This document shows, piece by piece, positions 16,029 through 24,399 of a stretch of DNA of 64,000 nt. Every line of letters starts with the position of its first letter. Positions within the stretch are counted from its first letter, which is position 1. Both the position numbers and the translations under genes were made by a program. This DNA comes from Paraburkholderia nodosa DSM 21604 (GTDB lineage: Bacteria; Pseudomonadota; Gammaproteobacteria; Burkholderiales; Burkholderiaceae), in assembly GCF_000519185.1 (NCBI RefSeq), contig NZ_JAFA01000034.1, positions 1 through 64,000 on the forward strand, given 5' to 3'. Under the pieces are notes generated by a model that did no database searches, had not been told where the DNA came from, and saw only the letters and a list, made by a program, of their open reading frames with translations.

Positions 16029-17573
16029 ATGATGGATAGTCTGCAAGGCATTCTGCATGGATTGTCGATCGCCGCAACGCCGACCCATTTGCTCTACACG
16101 CTGATCGGTGTCTTCATCGGCACGATGATCAGCCACTTGCCGGGAATCGGGCCGTCGGCCGGCATCGCGCTGCTGATTCCGGTGACGTTCGGCATGGACC
16201 CGACTTCGGCGTTGATGATGCTGACCGGGATTTACTACGGCTGCATGTATGGCGGCGCGGTGACCGCGATCCTGCTCAACACGCCCGGCGACGCCGCGGC
16301 GGTGATGACGGTGCTCGACGGTTATCCGCTAGCACGAAAGGGGCGCGCGGCCGCCACGCTCGCAATCGCCGCGACCAGCTCGTTCATCGCCGGCATGATC
16401 GGCGTCACGCTGCTGTCGTTCGTGGCGGCGCCGCTCGCGGCCGTCGCGCTGCATTTCGGTCCGACTGAATACTTCGCGCTGATCTGCTTCGCGCTCTCGA
16501 CGGCGAGTGCGCTCACGGGCGAGTCGCTTGCGAAGGGCATGATTTCGGTGTTCCTCGGTCTTGGACTCGCCACGGTCGGGATCGATCTGCAAAGCGGCCT
16601 ACCGCGCTTCACGCTCGGCTTCACCGAACTGCAGGACCGCATCAACTTCCTCGTCGTGGTGGTCGGCCTGTTCGCGATCTCGGAAGTGGGCCGCATGGTC
16701 GAGGGGACGCTCGGCGGTACGCTGCACACCGTGCGTGTGGAGGGCAAGCTGTGGTTCTCGCGCGACGAGTGGCGACGCGCACGTCCGGCGGCCCTGCGCG
16801 GCACGTTTGTCGGCTTTCTGTGCGGCGCCGCGCCGGGTCTCGGCGGCACGCTCGCGTCGATGCTCTCGTATGTACTCGAAAAGAAAATTTCCAGGCATCC
16901 CGAAGAATTCGGCCACGGCGCTATCGAAGGCGTAGCCGCACCGGAGGCGGCAACGAATGCGGACACCTGTGGCGCGTTCGTCCACCTGCTGGCGCTTGGC
17001 GTGCCGGGTTCCGGCTCGACCGCGGTGATCATGGGCGCGTTCATCATGTACGGCATCCAGCCTGGACCGCTGCTGTTCCATACGCAGCCGGACCTCGTTT
17101 GGGGGCTGATCGCGAGCATGTACATCGGCAATATCATGCTGCTGCTTTTGAACCTGCCACTCGTCGGTATCCTGTCGCGCATCCTGTACGTGCCGCCGGG
17201 CGTGCTCTTGAGCCTGATTCTCGTGATCGCATCGGCCGGCGTGTACTCGTTCAACAGCGACACCTTCGACCTGTACATGGCGCTCGGCTTCGGCGTGCTT
17301 GGATACGCGTTCCGCAAGCTCGACATTCCGAAGGCGCCGTTGTTGTTCGGGTTGATTCTCGGCCACACGCTCGAGCAATCGTTCCGCCAGGCGTTGACCA
17401 TCTCGAACGGGGACCCGACCGTGTTCGTGCGCAGCCCGATCGCAGCAGGCTTGCTGCTGTGCGCGTGCATCAGCGTAGGCGCATCGATCTGGAGTCGGCG
17501 GCAGCCGCCGAAGGCGTTTCAGGAGACGCAGGAGCAATTGTCGGACCACCAGCTCGCCGAGGAACGCCATTGA
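16029..17573 (+). CDS. tctA: Tripartite tricarboxylate transporter large permease TctA
   Basis: A 514-aa polytopic permease. TctA signatures are clear: HLPGIGPSAGIALLIPVTFGM near residue 35, GIYYGCMYGGAVTAILLNTPGDAAAVMT, the internal repeat GFLCGAAPGLGGTLASMLSY, and APEAATNADTCGAFVHLLALGVPGSGSTAVIMGAF. About eleven to twelve membrane segments are present. It moves the substrate delivered by TctC using an ion gradient. The gene follows tctB closely and is followed after 40 nt by the chromate-type pair. Length and motifs are complete. Confidence 0.94.
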   Translation: MMDSLQGILHGLSIAATPTHLLYTLIGVFIGTMISHLPGIGPSAGIALLIPVTFGMDPTSALMMLTGIYYGCMYGGAVTAILLNTPGDAAAVMTVLDGYPLARKGRAAATLAIAATSSFIAGMIGVTLLSFVAAPLAAVALHFGPTEYFALICFALSTASALTGESLAKGMISVFLGLGLATVGIDLQSGLPRFTLGFTELQDRINFLVVVVGLFAISEVGRMVEGTLGGTLHTVRVEGKLWFSRDEWRRARPAALRGTFVGFLCGAAPGLGGTLASMLSYVLEKKISRHPEEFGHGAIEGVAAPEAATNADTCGAFVHLLALGVPGSGSTAVIMGAFIMYGIQPGPLLFHTQPDLVWGLIASMYIGNIMLLLLNLPLVGILSRILYVPPGVLLSLILVIASAGVYSFNSDTFDLYMALGFGVLGYAFRKLDIPKAPLLFGLILGHTLEQSFRQALTISNGDPTVFVRSPIAAGLLLCACISVGASIWSRRQPPKAFQETQEQLSDHQLAEERH

Positions 17574-17613
17574 GTATCGGCGCGGCGTTCGGCAAACGCC
17601 GATCGGAGTCCTG

Positions 17614-18183
17614 ATGAAAATGCAAACTGGCCGCCCGGTGCACGACGTCTCCTGCGTGGACATTGCCGGGCTGTTTGCCCGTGTCGGCCTGACGAGTTTT
17701 GGCGGAGGGCTGTCCGCGTGGCTTTACCGCGAGGTGGTGACGCAGCGCGGCTGGCTCGATGAAGGGGAGTTCCTCAGCGCGATGACACTCGGGCAGATTC
17801 TGCCCGGCTCCAACGTGGTGAACCTTTCCGTGTATGTCGGCTACCGGATGTGTGGCGTGCCGGGCAGCGTGGTGGCGGTCGTCGCGCTGCTCCTGCCACC
17901 GATGATCGTGATCGTACTTGTCACGAGCGTGTTTAGCGCATGGATACAGGGTTCGGCGGTCCACGAGTTTCTTGAGGGCGTCGCGGCGGCGGCGGTCGGC
18001 ATGACGGCCTCGGTCGGCGTGCGCTCGGCCAAAGCTGCCACGGATGCGCGGCGCTGGCCGCTCGTGCTGATCGTCGCCGTTTTCGTTGCGGTCGGCCTGC
18101 TGCGTTGGCCGCTCGTGCCGGTGGCAGTCGCCGCAGGCACGGCGGGCGTGCTGCTTTCGCGAAGGACCGCGCCGGATGCGTGA
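17614..18183 (+). CDS. Chromate-transporter (CHR) family short-chain subunit, N-half type
   Basis: A 189-aa single CHR domain: FARVGLTSFGGGLSAWLYRE, GWLDEGEFLSAMTLGQILPG, a NVVNLSVYVGYRMCG helix and LLLPPMIVIVLVTSVF. Two-gene short-chain CHR systems work as heterodimers equivalent to one full-length ChrA. Its stop overlaps the start of the partner gene by 8 nt, so they are coupled. It sits directly behind tctA and ahead of a GST, so the pair may export or import an anion connected with the pathway; chromate resistance is only one option. No chrB regulator is present. Confidence 0.85.
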   Translation: MKMQTGRPVHDVSCVDIAGLFARVGLTSFGGGLSAWLYREVVTQRGWLDEGEFLSAMTLGQILPGSNVVNLSVYVGYRMCGVPGSVVAVVALLLPPMIVIVLVTSVFSAWIQGSAVHEFLEGVAAAAVGMTASVGVRSAKAATDARRWPLVLIVAVFVAVGLLRWPLVPVAVAAGTAGVLLSRRTAPDA

Positions 18184-18712
18184 CAACATCTATCTTCAAC
18201 TGATCGCGGTGTTCGCGCCGCTATCGCTCCTGTCTATCGGCGGCGGACAGAGTGTCATCGCCGATATCAACCAGCAGGCCGTCGCGATCCATAGCTGGTT
18301 GACGCAGCGCGAATTCGTCGACCTGTTCGCCATCTCGCGCGCGGCGCCCGGTCCCGGCTCCTTGCTGGCCACGTTGATCGGCTGGAAGGAGGCAGGATGG
18401 ACCGGGGCGTTCGTTGCGTCGCTCGCGCTCTTTGTGCCGTCGTCGTTGCTCGCGTTCGCTGCGACGCTCTTGTGGCGTCGACACGATCGCCACCCGTGGC
18501 ATCGGCGCGTTCAAACGGGACTCGCGCCAGTCGCGACCGGACTCATCATGGCAAGCTCGCTGGCCGTGTTGCGTGCGGCGGCGTCGACCTGGTCAGTCTG
18601 GGTTCTGGCGCTCGCTGCATTGGCTGTGTTCATGTCGCGCTCACGAATCAATCCTCTGTTCGTGCTCTTCGCTGCAGGCATGTTGAACGTCCTGCTGGGC
18701 AAAATCAATTGA
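18176..18712 (+). CDS. Chromate-transporter (CHR) family short-chain subunit, C-half type
   Basis: A 178-aa partner CHR domain from ATG 18176. The ATG overlaps the previous stop in ATGCGTGA. Motifs: FAPLSLLSIGGGQSVIADINQQ, WLTQREFVDLFAISRAAPGP, IGWKEAGWTGAFVASLALFV and a last hydrophobic stretch INPLFVLFAAGMLNVLLG. It carries the GGG-x-S variant typical of the second half of ChrA. Together the two halves would give the antiparallel inner-membrane carrier. The next gene (GST) starts 10 nt later. Confidence 0.85.
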   Translation: MRDNIYLQLIAVFAPLSLLSIGGGQSVIADINQQAVAIHSWLTQREFVDLFAISRAAPGPGSLLATLIGWKEAGWTGAFVASLALFVPSSLLAFAATLLWRRHDRHPWHRRVQTGLAPVATGLIMASSLAVLRAAASTWSVWVLALAALAVFMSRSRINPLFVLFAAGMLNVLLGKIN

Positions 18713-18722
18713 CGGAAATTGC

Positions 18723-19361
18723 ATGCAACTCTATGGAAGACGCAGCTCGATCAACGTGCAGAAGGTGCTCTGGTGCTTGGGCGAGCTTGGGCTTGTGCAA
18801 GACGTTGACTATCGGTGCATTGACGCGGGATTGCAGTTCGGTGTCGTCGATACGGCTGCGTACCGGGCCCTCAATCCGAATGGACTCGTGCCAACACTTA
18901 TCGACGGCGAACAGGTGATCTGGGAGTCGAACACGATATTGCGCTACCTCGCGAAGACGCGCGGCGCCGACCACCTGCTGCCGCTCACCGCTGCCGGCTG
19001 CTCGGAGGTCGAACGTTGGATGGACTGGCAACTGGGCAGTTTATGGGCGACGTTGCGCGTAGCGTTCCTCGGGCTGACGCGCACGCCGGAGCCGCAACGC
19101 GACTATGGCGCCATTCGCACCTCGTTTGGCGAGTCGGCGCGCCTTCTCCGTATTGCGGACGAGCAACTCCAGACGCGCGAATACCTCGCGCTCGACCGAT
19201 TCACGCTCGCCGATCTCGTGATCGCGCTGGTCACGCACCGGTGGTACGGACTGAACGATCGTTTCCACGCGTTACTGTCCGCGCAGCCGGAGATGCCTTC
19301 GCTTGCTCGCTGGCTGGACGCTCAGCGTATGCGGCCTGGGTTCGCGGTTGCGCTGGGATAA
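18723..19361 (+). CDS. Glutathione S-transferase family protein
   Basis: A 212-aa cytosolic GST. The N-terminal thioredoxin-like domain has MQLYGRRSSINVQKVLWCLGEL with a catalytic-type Ser region, the cis-Pro loop NPNGLVPTLIDG, and the WESNTILRYLA glutathione-contact motif. The C-terminal helical domain ends FTLADLVIALVTHRWYG...PEMPSLARWLDAQRMRPGFAVAL. It is the last gene of the tct/CHR operon (10-nt gap). GSTs in catabolic operons open rings, remove halogens or isomerise maleyl-type intermediates, so a catalytic step is plausible. The specific class was not determined. Confidence 0.9.
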   Translation: MQLYGRRSSINVQKVLWCLGELGLVQDVDYRCIDAGLQFGVVDTAAYRALNPNGLVPTLIDGEQVIWESNTILRYLAKTRGADHLLPLTAAGCSEVERWMDWQLGSLWATLRVAFLGLTRTPEPQRDYGAIRTSFGESARLLRIADEQLQTREYLALDRFTLADLVIALVTHRWYGLNDRFHALLSAQPEMPSLARWLDAQRMRPGFAVALG

Positions 19362-19388
19362 TTGGCCCGCATCCTGGTATTCACCAGT

Positions 19389-20507
19389 TCAATCAATTTC
19401 AGCCAGATAATCGTCGGCGTTGCCTTGCCAAAGTGGCATGCGCACGAATACCACGCTGTTCACCAGGTGAGTGTTTTCGGACGACCCATGACCAACGGTC
19501 AGGACGAACCGGAAGGTTTGAGCGTCATAGGTAGCCGAGGCATGCCAGCGCCAAACGATTTCACCCAAGGCAACCCAGATTCCACCGGTCGGCCGAAACA
19601 TCACATACATTCGGTAAGTTTCGTCAACGGTCACGCCAAGCTTGCTCAACATTGACCCACTACTACCCAGGGCGCTTGCAGGCGAGTCTTCGCTGGTCAG
19701 CGTATATGAACCGGCAGCCGTAATTTTAAGGGGCCCCTCATAGTCCCTTCCATTATAAGTAAAGGGGTAAACGAACTCGCGGTCGATAATGTCGCCCGGT
19801 GAAGCCTTCGGGGGCAGGGGGGCACCAGTTTGATTCGTTCCGGTGCGATTGGCCGTGAAGATCTGCGCCATGGCCAATTGCCCTTGCCGAAAACCCATAG
19901 CCGGAAAGTCAACTTGCGCGGTAAAGGCAATGCCGTCTTCGTTTGGGCCTGCACAGCCAAATGAAAGCGTCGAAATCCCGCTCTCGGGATCGCTTTGCCG
20001 GCGCAATTTGAACAAGATGCGGCTTGCATGGGTGTCGGCGGAATAGCTTACCAGTGTGGGGGTCCATATCGTCGCAACAACTGTTTTGGTAGCGGGCTGA
20101 CCGTTGACATTGGCTGTTACGACAATCGTAACGATTCCCGCTGTCGCCCAGTAAAAGGAGGCCGTGTCGGCGCCGGCAGCAAGCGGTGTGACCACGCCCT
20201 GGCGATCGTTTGCAACGTAGTTGCCGACGAGAGCAGTCGCGGGCGTTACGACTAGCGCCAGCCCGGTGATCATGGCACCGGACACATTGGAGGAACTGAC
20301 CGTCCAGTTCTCCCTGCCGCCAATCGCCGCAGTGTAGCCTTGTGCGTTCACCGGGCCAGAAGCATTCCGGATACTAAGTTCGGGGGCCGCCATCCCAATG
20401 TGCGGCAATGGTTGCGGCTGCAACTGCATGGGGGAACCACAAAGTGTGCACTGGCCAGGACCGTGGCTGGTAAAGGAGCAGGACGGGGCTTTCGTGCAAA
20501 TATACAT
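19389..20507 (-). CDS. Unknown protein with Cys-rich N-terminal ribbon
   Basis: A 372-aa protein not assigned to a family. The N-terminus MYICTKAPSCS...GPGQCTLCGSPM has Cys at 4, 10, 20 and 23 and resembles the PGxCPxCGM part of heavy-metal-binding and zinc-ribbon domains. The rest is Thr/Val/Ala-rich beta structure: about residues 45-160 look like an Ig-like or cadherin-like domain (ASFYWATAGIVTIVVTANVNG), and residues 160-370 form a second beta-rich domain (RILFKLRRQSDPE, REFVYPFTYNGRDYEG, FRFVLTVGHGSS). There is no signal peptide or membrane segment. Base composition is less GC-rich than that of its neighbours, suggesting later acquisition. It converges on the GST gene. Confidence 0.7.
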   Translation of the reverse strand: MYICTKAPSCSFTSHGPGQCTLCGSPMQLQPQPLPHIGMAAPELSIRNASGPVNAQGYTAAIGGRENWTVSSSNVSGAMITGLALVVTPATALVGNYVANDRQGVVTPLAAGADTASFYWATAGIVTIVVTANVNGQPATKTVVATIWTPTLVSYSADTHASRILFKLRRQSDPESGISTLSFGCAGPNEDGIAFTAQVDFPAMGFRQGQLAMAQIFTANRTGTNQTGAPLPPKASPGDIIDREFVYPFTYNGRDYEGPLKITAAGSYTLTSEDSPASALGSSGSMLSKLGVTVDETYRMYVMFRPTGGIWVALGEIVWRWHASATYDAQTFRFVLTVGHGSSENTHLVNSVVFVRMPLWQGNADDYLAEID

Positions 20508-20914
20508 GCGGTCACCTCTAATAGCCGGAGATTTGCATACTAGTTTCGGTGAAATACGTCCCTTCCAGAATCTTCACATGCCAATGTAACGGACCCATTA
20601 TTCTATGGGACTACGAATTTATCAATGTCCGTCACTTTCGTGCCCGTGAACCACTTCGAAAAAATGCTGAATGACTCGAAGTCCAACAGCCGCGGCCACG
20701 ATCACCCTCTGAACCGAGGCTAAGTAAAATACGGACCAAATACGCGAGTGCGGTGCTAGGCATGAAACGGCAAGCTCTTTCTATGCTTCAGTAAGCGTTC
20801 GATACCCTCGAGAGGATTATCGAAGGGTGACGATGGTAGGCTTATTGGTCAAATGCAGACAATATTTTTTAGCAAAGAGAAGTATAAAGAGCGAACTTTT
20901 CATTCATTCACTTG
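20508..20914. other. Low-GC intergenic region
   Basis: About 400 bp with lower GC than its surroundings and no convincing gene. One small inverted repeat is visible (TTCGATA at 20798-20804 with TATCGAA at 20818-20824, enclosing CCTCGAGAGG). Together with the atypical gene to the left this looks like a boundary of inserted DNA, but I see no integrase or transposase remnant. Confidence 0.4.
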
Positions 20915-20950
20915 TAGCACCTGTCTGCGCGAGCGCGCAGACAGGTGCTA
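20915..20950. repeat. Perfect 16-bp hairpin with GAGC tetraloop
   Basis: The arm at 20915-20930 (TAGCACCTGTCTGCGC) pairs without mismatch with 20935-20950 around GAGC. It begins 13 nt beyond the stop of the leftward NTF2-like gene. No U run follows on either strand, so it is not a standard terminator. It could stabilise the 3-prime end of that mRNA or be a mobile-element end. Confidence 0.7.
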
Positions 20951-20962
20951 GACAGGGGCATG

Positions 20963-21382
20963 CTAGCAATTCGATCGCTTCAGGCTCCTATGCACTTCGA
21001 GCGCGCTTCGCTCTACCCAGTTGTGCTGGAGCAGACCGTCGTCACGGACATGCAGAACTGCAGTGCCAGTCATATCGATCGGCGACCCGCACGGATCGGA
21101 CCCCATGAAACCATTATTTTTCCCGGTTACACGCCAGCGACTGACGACCCGGTCACCGGCCGCATTTTGAAACGTCTCGATGACCTCGAATCTGAAGTCG
21201 TCGATGCTCGCGAGGAACGCTGTCACCCACTTCTTGAATTCAGCGCGTGAACTGATCAGCACGCCACCCGACGTGATGCCGAAGTCCTCGGACACCAGTT
21301 CGTCCACGGCGTCGGGGTTGCGCGACTGCCAAACCTGCCGCCAAAAATTATCGACAATTTCGATTGAGTTCCGCTTGCCCAT
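20963..21382 (-). CDS. NTF2-like/SnoaL-type small protein
   Basis: Started at ATG 21382 (a purine-rich GGGGTATAGAG precedes it), this is a 139-aa protein of the cone-shaped NTF2-like fold: NSIEIVDNFWRQVWQSRNPDAVDELVSEDF, FKKWVTAFLASIDDFRFEVIE, DRVVSRWRVTGKNNG and a final HVRDDGLLQHNWVERS. SnoaL-like members are isomerases, cyclases or binding proteins in catabolism and natural-product pathways. It is divergent from a LysR regulator, the usual arrangement for a LysR target. No catalytic Asp/His pair can be assigned with certainty. Confidence 0.8.
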   Translation of the reverse strand: MGKRNSIEIVDNFWRQVWQSRNPDAVDELVSEDFGITSGGVLISSRAEFKKWVTAFLASIDDFRFEVIETFQNAAGDRVVSRWRVTGKNNGFMGSDPCGSPIDMTGTAVLHVRDDGLLQHNWVERSALEVHRSLKRSNC

Positions 21383-21493
21383 CTCTATACCCCCTAAAGC
21401 TATGACCTTGATGCATTCCGGGATCTTCGAATCACCTGAAGATCGGCTGCGAGGACGCATTGTGCGGCGTTGCGAACAAGAAGACAAACGACT

Positions 21494-21519
21494 AATATCG
21501 ATACCATCTAGCTGATATT
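21494..21519. promoter_or_regulatory. Dyad in the NTF2-like/LysR divergent region
   Basis: AATATC (21494-21499) and GATATT (21514-21519) are inverted and centred about 30 bp upstream of the LysR start. Such dyads are typical LysR recognition sites, though the 14-nt spacing departs from the classic T-N11-A form. Confidence 0.35.
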
Positions 21520-21534
21520 CGAATAGATGAAGGT

Positions 21535-22440
21535 ATGACTCTCGATCTGGATTTGTTACGCGCGTTCGTCGCAGTAGCGGAGTCAGGCAGCTTCACCGCA
21601 GCTGCCGGTGTCGTCGGACGTTCGCAATCCGCAGTGAGCCAGAAGGTGTTGCGGCTCGAAGACGCATTGAATATGCGTGTTTTCGAGCGCACCAGCCGCT
21701 CGCTGAAACTGACCCACGAAGGCGAGCGCGTGCTGGCCGCAGGACGGCGTTTTCTCGCGCAGTACGAAGACTTCATGCGCGAGCTGCGAGAACCCGTGCA
21801 GCCGAGGCGCTTGCGACTGGGCGTATCCGAAAACCTGGTGCAATCGCAATTGCCGCTCATTCTCGCGCGCTTCACGGAGCGCTTCCCGTCTGTTCAACTC
21901 GAGCTGACCACGGGGTCGAGCAACGGGCTCATTGAAAGCCACGAAGCGGGGCTTCTCGATGTGGTGTTTGCAAGGCGCAAGCGCGAGGGCTCGGCTCTTC
22001 GCGGGCGGGTGATCTGGCGCGAACCCCTGGTCTGGCTCGCCGCGAAAGGCTATCGAAACGACCCGTCGCGCCCAGCGCGCCTCATCATGATGCCGCCGCC
22101 GTGTGCCTATCGCGAAGTGATGACCGACACGCTGGACGCCGCTCGCCGCGAATGGACAGTTGCGTGTACGGCCAGCAATCTGATCGGCGTGCAGGCCGCG
22201 GTTGCCGGAGGATTGGGCGTGACGGTGCTGGGCAGATCCTTCCTGCGAAGCGGTATGAAGGTTCTGCCTGCATCCGCGCAATGGCCGGCGTTACCCGCAT
22301 CCGAAGTTGCGGTCATCGGCGAGGATCCAGCGACACAGTTCGTCGTGGAGCCGCTGGTTTCCATGTTCGTCGAGGTGTTGACGGCAGGGTCGTCTGTAAC
22401 ATCGGACGAAGAGACTGGGGCGGTGAATATGCCTGTTTGA
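21535..22440 (+). CDS. LysR-family transcriptional regulator
   Basis: A 301-aa LTTR. The HTH spans about residues 4-62 (LDLLRAFVAVAESGSFTAAAGVVGRSQSAVSQKVLRLEDAL), then a linker helix and a two-lobed effector domain (RRLRLGVSENLVQSQLPLIL..., ASNLIGVQAAVAGGLGVTVLG). It is divergent from the NTF2-like gene across 152 bp and likely controls it and itself. The effector cannot be predicted. Confidence 0.92.
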   Translation: MTLDLDLLRAFVAVAESGSFTAAAGVVGRSQSAVSQKVLRLEDALNMRVFERTSRSLKLTHEGERVLAAGRRFLAQYEDFMRELREPVQPRRLRLGVSENLVQSQLPLILARFTERFPSVQLELTTGSSNGLIESHEAGLLDVVFARRKREGSALRGRVIWREPLVWLAAKGYRNDPSRPARLIMMPPPCAYREVMTDTLDAARREWTVACTASNLIGVQAAVAGGLGVTVLGRSFLRSGMKVLPASAQWPALPASEVAVIGEDPATQFVVEPLVSMFVEVLTAGSSVTSDEETGAVNMPV

Positions 22441-22575
22441 AAGCAATTCATACTTTGCGCTTCAACTTCTGGCTGTATCGACACCGCGTCCCACCAACCT
22501 GAAGCACAATCAGCTACGCCGGCATAGCCTGCTTGCGGAATTGATCGCCCCCCGACCAATCGCACAAGCATCGCA

Positions 22576-23643
22576 CTACATCTCCCTCGGCAGATCGATT
22601 TCAAAAATCGCCCCACCTTCAGGCGACGCCTCATACCTGACGTCGCCCTGATGCGCCATCGCAATTGCCCGCACAACCGACAGGCCCAGCCCGGTCCCCC
22701 CTGATACGCGTGAGCGGGAGGCCTCCGCGCGCGTGAACGGATCGAACGCATGCGGCGCGAAGTCCGCGCTCAGTCCCGGGCCTGCATCCTCGATGCGAAT
22801 CAGGACGCGCTCATCCGTGGTCCGCACGGCAATACGCAAATAGCCTGGCCGCGCATAGCGGCGCGCGTTGTCGAGCAGCGCGAGCACCGCCTGGCGTATG
22901 CGCGCCGCGTCGCAGTGCACGACGACCGGCGCAAGTGTCAACTCCACCTCGAGATCTGCGCTCTCCAGCACGTTGCGCATCGACTCGACCGCGCGTCGGA
23001 CCTCGAGGCTCACGTCGGTCGGCGCGAGCAGCATGTCGAGCCGGCCGCTGTCCTGCAGCGTGACCACACGCAGATCGTCGACGAGGCGGCTCAGGCCTTC
23101 GACATGCAGCAGCAGATTGCGCAACTGCGCTTCGTCCGGGGAGAACACGCCATCGATCATGCCTTGCAAGCGGCCTTGCAGGATCGTGAGCGGAGTGCGT
23201 AGTTCGTGCGCGATCGCCGCGTTCCACGCGGCCATGTTGCCCACCATGTCTTCCAGCTTCATGGCCATCGAATTGAAGTCGTCGACCATGCGCGCCGTCT
23301 CGCCGAGCGAGCGATCGCCCGGAATCGCGCGCGCCGAGAGGTCACCCGTGGCGATGCGGCGCGCACCCTCTGCGAGCGAATTGAGCGGCGCGAGAATGCG
23401 GCGTGCGAGCCGCAATGCGATCAGTACAGCGACGATGAGCCCGCACAGCGCCACCACGGCGAAAATCAGATAGTCGGGCGCCTGCGGCAACAGCGAGTCG
23501 GGCGGCCCGGGTGGCGGTGGTTCGAACGCGAACATCAGGTCATAGAAGATGAACGAGCCGACGAACACGATCAGCGTCGTGATCACCGACACGAGGCCTG
23601 TCGTGAGCACGATCTGCTTGCCAAGCTTGCTGCGCCGGCTCAC
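22576..23643 (-). CDS. Sensor histidine kinase, AdeS/BaeS-like
   Basis: A 355-aa inner-membrane kinase. TM1 lies around residues 12-35 and TM2 around 52-75, with a short Pro-rich periplasmic loop. HAMP follows (LARRILAPLNSLAEGARRIATGDLSARA), then the H-box IAHELRTPLTILQGRLQGM, the N-box ALLDNARRYARPG, and the G-boxes EDAGPGLS and GGTGLGLSVVRAIAMAHQG. It starts with GTG at 23643, whose G is shared with the TAG stop of the response-regulator gene, so the two are tightly coupled. The small periplasmic loop suggests membrane or envelope sensing. Position opposite an RND operon matches AdeRS and similar systems. Confidence 0.92.
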   Translation of the reverse strand: MSRRSKLGKQIVLTTGLVSVITTLIVFVGSFIFYDLMFAFEPPPPGPPDSLLPQAPDYLIFAVVALCGLIVAVLIALRLARRILAPLNSLAEGARRIATGDLSARAIPGDRSLGETARMVDDFNSMAMKLEDMVGNMAAWNAAIAHELRTPLTILQGRLQGMIDGVFSPDEAQLRNLLLHVEGLSRLVDDLRVVTLQDSGRLDMLLAPTDVSLEVRRAVESMRNVLESADLEVELTLAPVVVHCDAARIRQAVLALLDNARRYARPGYLRIAVRTTDERVLIRIEDAGPGLSADFAPHAFDPFTRAEASRSRVSGGTGLGLSVVRAIAMAHQGDVRYEASPEGGAIFEIDLPREM

Positions 23644-24332
23644 TATGCGCTCCCGAACCGGTAACCGACGCCGCGGACCACCGTGATCGCGTCGCTCCTG
23701 CCGGCCTGCTCGAGCTTTTTGCGCAGGTTGCTCATGTGGCTGTCAACGGTGCGCTCGAGCGCGTCGCTGCCCGGCAGACAGGCGTCCACGAGTTCGCTGC
23801 GGCTGAACACCCGGTTGGGCGATTTCATCATGTGGGCGAGGATGCGGAACTCGGTGAGCGTGAGCGCAAGCGATGTGCTGCCGCCGTTCGTGTGGACACT
23901 TGCCTGGTAGCTTTCCGTGTCGATCTCGAGCGTGCCGGCACGCAGCACACGTTGCGCACGCAGGCCGCTCGTGCGGCGCAATACGGCGTGCACGCGCGCC
24001 ACCACTTCGACGGGATTGAAGGGCTTGACGATGTAGTCGTCAGCGCCGAGGCGAAGGCCCTGCAGGCGGTCGATGTCTTCGTCGAGCGCCGTCAGCATGA
24101 TGACCGGCGTGTTGCCGCGGCGGCTCAGTTCGGCGAGTACCGCCCAGCCGTCACGGCGCGGCATCTTCACGTCGAGCAGCACGAGATCGGGCTTGATCGA
24201 GGGTTGAATGTCGATGGCGACCTGGCCATCGGCAGCCCGGTAGGTGCGGAACCCTTCGCGCACGAGATAGGCATCGAGAATCTCGGCGATCTCGGGTTCG
24301 TCTTCGACGATCAGGATCAGCGCGTTCGTCAT
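23643..24332 (-). CDS. OmpR-family response regulator, AdeR/BaeR-like
   Basis: A 229-aa regulator from ATG 24332. Receiver domain: LILIVEDEPEIAEIL acidic pair, phospho-acceptor Asp in DLVLLDVKMPRRDGW, conserved Thr in VIMLTALDE, Lys in DYIVKPFNP. The C-terminal winged helix carries LTLTEFRILAHMMKSPNRVFSR and ERTVDSHMSNLRKKLEQAG...VRGVGYRFG. It is divergently oriented to the efflux operon with 158 bp before the next gene. Three phased TCTCCAC repeats in that gap are the likely binding site. Probable function: activation of the RND pump in response to the cognate kinase. Confidence 0.93.
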   Translation of the reverse strand: MTNALILIVEDEPEIAEILDAYLVREGFRTYRAADGQVAIDIQPSIKPDLVLLDVKMPRRDGWAVLAELSRRGNTPVIMLTALDEDIDRLQGLRLGADDYIVKPFNPVEVVARVHAVLRRTSGLRAQRVLRAGTLEIDTESYQASVHTNGGSTSLALTLTEFRILAHMMKSPNRVFSRSELVDACLPGSDALERTVDSHMSNLRKKLEQAGRSDAITVVRGVGYRFGSA

Positions 24333-24399
24333 GGCAGCGATCTTGGGCAAACACATTTGAGCCAGCCATGTTCTCACATCCGCGCGGGCGCTCCGACTA

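Noticed and set aside
20827..21108. Plus-strand frame over the hairpin and the NTF2-like gene
   Set aside because: It crosses the perfect hairpin and is antisense to a recognisable NTF2-like protein.
24371..24378. TTCTCACA as a fourth AdeR-type repeat
   Set aside because: It lacks one base of the core and is not in the 11-bp phase of the other three.
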